Assembly (NCBI RefSeq): GCF_037325665.1
Contig: NC_090252.1
Span: 71,002,108-71,066,107, forward strand
Direction of reading: 5' to 3'
Length of the DNA: 64,000 nt
From: Littorina saxatilis
Lineage: Eukaryota > Mollusca > Gastropoda > Littorinimorpha > Littorinidae
The notes under the pieces were generated by a model, which did no database searches, was not told where the DNA came from, and worked only from the letters and a program-made list of their open reading frames with translations. The position numbers and the translations under genes were made by a program. Positions 59,537-64,000 of the stretch are shown here, in pieces. Every line of letters begins with the position of its first letter. The stretch's first letter is position 1.

Positions 59537-59539
59537 CTG

Positions 59540-60377
59540 CAAACAACACACACCTTGTTAGCATCAAAGCATTAACAGAATAGGAGCTGTGAAAGTCTTC
59601 ATAACACCTTCAAGACAGAACATTCTGCCTGCCATTATCACTGTTTGTGCAGATTCAGTGTCAACAATAAACATTACAGCTATCCATGACGAAACAGACA
59701 AATCATCCACACAGTTCCTATTGAGAGAAATTTGAAGAGTTTTAACCGTAAGCAGAAATGTAGTGTGTTGCTTGGGGACTATCACATGTACTTTTAAGTA
59801 CAGTAACATAGTTGGACGAAGATGAAATTAGAAGTAATGACACTTTAAAAGGAACGCCTCTCATATACACTACCCGTCATATAAATATAAGCCAGATGCA
59901 TTTCAGAGCAGATCTTTCTGGTCTTCTTCTCTTCTTTCTTGATGTGGACTGGGTTCATCAGAACGTCTGTAGTCCAGCGGCGGAGTACTGGGTGATTGGT
60001 TACTGGTGGTGGGTGACCCAATAACTCCGAGAAGATGGTTAAAAGTATAAAACTATTGGTGAGGCCGTTTTAATGTAAAACCAGTTATAAATGTGACTCA
60101 CTAAAAAGATCATTCGTTGCCCACCTTGTTCAGAAAACAGATTGAGTTTACATGAGGTAGTGTCTATTCAGTGGAACCTACAATACAGACTATTCGCAAA
60201 ATCAAGGTTCCCTCGTTAAAATTGACAAAAAATCAGAACTGCTAAAATGAAACCTGTTCGGCATGTTGGTCTAACAATGACATTATGGCAAGCTGAATGA
60301 TGTAGGTGTCATTCCTCTGAGAAGCCGTAAAAGGTAACGAGACAAAAAAAAACACGTTACATTTCAGTAACTCCTCT
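59540..60377. other. Flank upstream of unit 7 exon A, no gene seen
   Basis: No ATG-bearing first exon with a phase-1 donor could be recognised. A MITE-end-like fragment (CAGTGGAACCT) lies near 60170. Confidence 0.35.
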
Positions 60378-60389
60378 ACGCATCCCCTT

Positions 60390-61223
60390 TCTTTCTTTAT
60401 TTGGTGTTTAACGTCGTTTTCAACCACGAAGGTTATATCGCGACGGGGAAAGGGGGGGAGATGGGATAGAGCCACTTGTTAATTGTTTCTTGTTCACAAA
60501 AGCACTAATCAAACAAGAAGAGCAAACGCTCGATCGAGTCACTTTCGCAGTTCTGAATATTATATGAGGCATCAGATGGACAGGAAGAAATTGCTATTCA
60601 CAACACAATGAGTCACGTTCACATAAAATTTGAGCCCGGTCACTTTTATAGTTTCCGAGAAAAGCCCAACGTTAAGTTGTGTGTTGCCGAACAGAAAAGG
60701 CTAGTTATCTCCCTTGTTTTTCTGATAACGTTTGTAAAAGGCTACAGATGTAAATACTTTGATGTAAAGAATAATCCTACAAAGTTTCAATCACATCCGA
60801 TGAACTTTGTCAAAGATATAAAATGTCTAATTTTTCCTTTGACGCTGACCTGTGACCTTGAAAAAGGTCAAAGGTCAACGAAACCATCGTTAAAGTGTAG
60901 AGGTCATTGGAGGTCACGACTAAACAAAATATGAGCCCGATCGCTTTGATAGTTTCCGAGATACTTTGTCAAAGATATAAAATGTCTAATTTTTCCTTTG
61001 ACGCTGACCTGTGACCTTGAAAAAGGTCAAAGGTCAACGAAACCATCGTTAAAGTGTAGAGGTCATTGGAGGTCACGACTAAACAAAATATGAGCCCGAT
61101 CGCTTTGATAGTTTCCGAGAAAAGTCCAACGTTAAGGTGGTGTCTACGGACGGCCGGACAGACTAACACTGACCGATTACATAGTCACTTTTTCTCAAGT
61201 GACTCAAAAATTGCTCCAGGGGC
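60390..61223 (-). mobile_element. SINE family Q copy with nested element X
   Basis: Target duplication ACGCATCCCCTT (60378-60389 and 61224-61235). The copy is 5' truncated just beyond the nested element X, whose inserted position is the same as in the other Q copies. Confidence 0.65.
60514..61210. mobile_element. Noncoding interspersed element X, copy 3, with internal duplication
   Basis: It is nearly identical to the copies at 757 and 42451, but about 155 bp (from CTTTGTCAAAGATATAAAATG to GTTTCCGAGA) are tandemly duplicated at 60961-61120. It is nested in SINE copy 60390-61223 at the same internal site as the others. Confidence 0.5.
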
Positions 61224-61235
61224 ACGCATCCCCTT

Positions 61236-62215
61236 CAAACTTTCGGTAATTTATGCTAACACATGTCGTAAAGTACATACAGAATTTTAAGTAATTGGAG
61301 ACATTAGATCTGCTGTTATTTGATATACCAAAAAGAGTTTTTAATCTAACGGTGGGTCTTTGCTGACTAAACGGAAAGAAAAAAAAATTGTCTTCAAAAA
61401 CAAAAACTGATGCGCCATATACTCAAATTTCATGTACATATTTTATCAGACATGGGTGGTATGAGGATTTCAACACAAAAACTAATCTTTAAGAATTTGA
61501 CTCATTCAGAGCGCTTAGCGCAAATATCAGTCTACACCTAGCAATTTAAGCTCTCTGCTGGCATGCTAACTGATCATGGCTCTTGAAAGCGCATTTTCCA
61601 AGAATTTTAGAGCATGTTTAAACAAGTGCGCTGTAAACAGCCATTTAAAGCTTTTATTTTTCATAATCCCTGCAAAGTATAAATCTTTTCTGTTCAGTCG
61701 GACGGAGTACATCTTTATTTTTAAAATTACTTCTGGAATGTTGCATAACAGCAGAACTAATAACTCAAATGACTTAAAGGCACAATCATCCTCCCATAAA
61801 CCATCACCGACACTGTCACAGTGTCAGGCTTTTATACACAGTACAAACACCCTTTCATTTAAACACTCATTGCTTGAGTAATGAACTCCGTAAAGAGCGA
61901 GCAATTTTCAAAGAATTTATTTTTGCGTGGTTTATCTTACCCATGAACCGTTTCCGGGCTTTCCTTTTTTCAAACATTCAAAACTTTGAATTGTACTGAT
62001 CTTGTCTTGATGACAAAAAATTTCTTTTATGATTTAAGAATGTTTGTGTAACAAGCTGTCAATTTATCATTTAGATTTTAAAAGTTAGGTCTAGCGCCAA
62101 AACGAGTCGCCTGATTGTCCGTTTGGATAGTCCACAAAAATAAATTCTTTGAAAATGTCTCACTCTCGACAGAAAGCAGCCAGGATGTTCCTGTTTGGTG
62201 AGCGTTCAAATGGAA
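61236..62215. other. Intergenic DNA, no gene seen
   Basis: AT-rich unique-looking sequence. Confidence 0.35.
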
Positions 62216-62217
62216 GA

Positions 62218-63776
62218 ATGCTTGCACTGTTTGTAGAGGCTCGGGGTGCTCAGTGATGCTTTACGGGAGGCTTGCTGTGCCTGTAATGCTTGCACTGTAT
62301 GTAGAGGCTCGGGGTGCTCAGTGATGCTTTACGGGAGGCTTGCTGTGCCTGTAATGCTTGCACTGTATGTAGAGGCTCGGGGAGCTCAGTGATGGTTTAC
62401 GGGAGGCTTGCTGTGCCTGTAATGCTTGCACTGTATGTAGAGGCTCGGGGTGCTCAGTGATGCTTTACGGGAGGCTTGCTGTGCCTGTAATGCTTGCACT
62501 GTATGTAGAGGCTCGGGGTGCTCAGTGATGCTTTACGGGAGGCTAACTGTGCCTGTAATGCTTGCACTGTATGTAGAGGCTCGGGGTGCTCAGTGATGCT
62601 TTACGGGAGGCTCGCTGTGCCTGTAATGCTTGCACTGTGTGTAGAAGCTCGGGGTGCTCAGTGATGGTTTACGGGAGGCTTGCTGTGCCTGTAATGCTTG
62701 CACTGTATGTAGAGGCTCGGGGTGCTCAGTGATGGTTTACGGGAGGCTTGCTGTGCCTGTAATGCTTGCACTGTATGTAGAGGCTCGGGGTGCTCAGTGA
62801 TGCTTTACGGGAGGCTTGCTGTGCCTGTAATGCTGGCACTGTATGTAGAGGCTCGGGGAGCTCAGTGATGGTTTACGGGAGGTTTACTGTGCCTGTAATG
62901 CTTGCACTGTATGTAGAAGCTCGGGGTGCTCAGTGATGGTTTACGGGAGGCTTGCTGTGCCTGTAATGCTTGCACTGTATGTAGAGGCTCGGGGTGCTCA
63001 GTGATGCTTTACGGGAGGCTTACTGTGCCTGTAATGCTTGCACTGTATGTAGAGGCTCGGGGAGCTCAGTGATGGTTTACGGGAGGCTAACTGTGCCTGT
63101 AATGCTTGCACTGTATGTAGAGGCTCGGGGAGCTCAGTGATGGTTTACGGGAGGTTTGCTGTGCCTGTAATGCTTGCACTGTATGTAGAGGCTCGGGGAG
63201 CTCAGTGATGGTTTACGGGAGGCTAACTGTGCCTGTAATGCTTGCACTGTATGTAGAGGCTCGGGGTGCTCAGTGATGCTTTACGGGAGGCTAACTGTGC
63301 CTGTAATGCTTGCACTGTATGTAGAGGCTCGGGGTGCTCAGTGATGCTTTACGGGAGGCTAACTGTGCCTGTAATGCTTGCACTGTATGTAGAGGCTCGG
63401 GGTGCTCAGTGATGCTTTACGGGAGGCTTGCTGTGCCTGTAATGCTTGCACTGTATGTAGAGGCTCGGGGAGCTCAGTGATGCTTTACGGGAGGCTTGCT
63501 GTGCCTGTAATGCTTGCACTGTATGTAGAGGCTCGGGGAGCTCAGTGATGCTTTACGGGAGGCTTACTGTGCCTGTAATGCTTGCACTGTGTGTAGAGGC
63601 TCGGGGTGCTCAGTGATGCTTTACGGGAGGCTAACTGTGCCTGTAATGCTTGCACTGTATGTAGAGGCTCGGGGTGCTCAGTGATGCTTTACGGGAGGCT
63701 AACTGTGCCTGTAATGCTTGCACTGTATGTAGAGGCGCGGGGTGCTCAGTGATGGTTTACGGGAGGCTTGCTGTGC
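62218..63776. repeat. 68-bp minisatellite, about 23 copies
   Basis: The unit is TGCTTGCACTGTATGTAGAGGCTCGG...GGAGGCTTGCTGTGCCTGTAA. Variant sites (GTGCTC/GAGCTC, GATGCTT/GATGGTT, GCTTGC/GCTAAC) are mixed in blocks. Confidence 0.9.
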
Positions 63777-64000
63777 CTTTAAGATTCCTTTGGTAGTTTA
63801 CGACATGTGTTAGCACAAATCACTGAAAGCTTGAAGGCAATGCGTTAAAGAGTTACTAAAATGTACTTTTTGGGGGGTCTCATTACCCACTAAAACGGCT
63901 TCAAAAACTGCCTTTTATGCCTTCTGAGAGGAATGACACCTAAATTGCTCAGCATGTCATAGTGTCCATGTTAGACAAGATAAGTGAACAAAACTGACTG

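Overview
The window looks like nuclear DNA of an animal, most likely a marine mollusc and probably a gastropod. The reasons are split coding exons with GT-AG introns, very many simple repeats and minisatellites, tRNA-derived SINEs, DNA transposons and MITEs, and repeat families that I associate from memory (not checked) with gastropod genomes. There is nothing prokaryotic: no operons and no rRNA. No LTR or virus-like element was recognised.

The backbone is a head-to-tail array of seven paralogous C2H2 zinc-finger units, all on the minus strand, at about 4.2-6.5, 11.4-14.6, 24.8-29.8, 35.0-37.1, 39.7-43.8, 48.0-53.3 and 57.6-59.5 kb. Each unit has the same three exons. Exon A carries one C2H2 finger behind an acidic lead and is entered and left in phase 1. 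Exon B is a 17-26 residue linker, phase 1 to phase 0. Exon C is long and holds an atypical Cys/His module, exactly six C2H2 fingers, an optional repeat-rich tail and the stop codon. Splice sites and phases agree in all seven, and every spliced frame stays open. No unit shows a start-codon exon of its own. The array is therefore either seven tandem genes with unseen first exons, or seven alternative 3' cassettes of one gene whose common 5' exon lies beyond 64 kb.

Introns and intergenic DNA are packed with repeats. Unit 3 exon A sits between a 46-bp minisatellite (about 41 copies, each containing the exon end and its GT splice donor) and a 58-bp minisatellite that starts at its splice acceptor. 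The 10-kb gap between units 2 and 3 holds a nested pile of elements: a 2.07-kb Mutator-like element with 9-bp target duplications, and a 3.83-kb element with near-identical inverted arms. The second element encodes a complete two-exon five-finger zinc-finger protein whose first exon lies inside the arms.

Other elements with defined ends are three TTAA-flanked elements (two piggyBac-like, one long-armed foldback with tRNA-like modules), a hAT-like element, a TA-flanked MITE, four MITEs with 6-bp target duplications, several SINEs that share one 3' tail, and four copies of a noncoding element, three of which sit at one site inside one SINE family. The units probably encode nuclear sequence-specific DNA-binding proteins that diverged after duplication; this comes from fold and architecture, and target genes cannot be read from the sequence.
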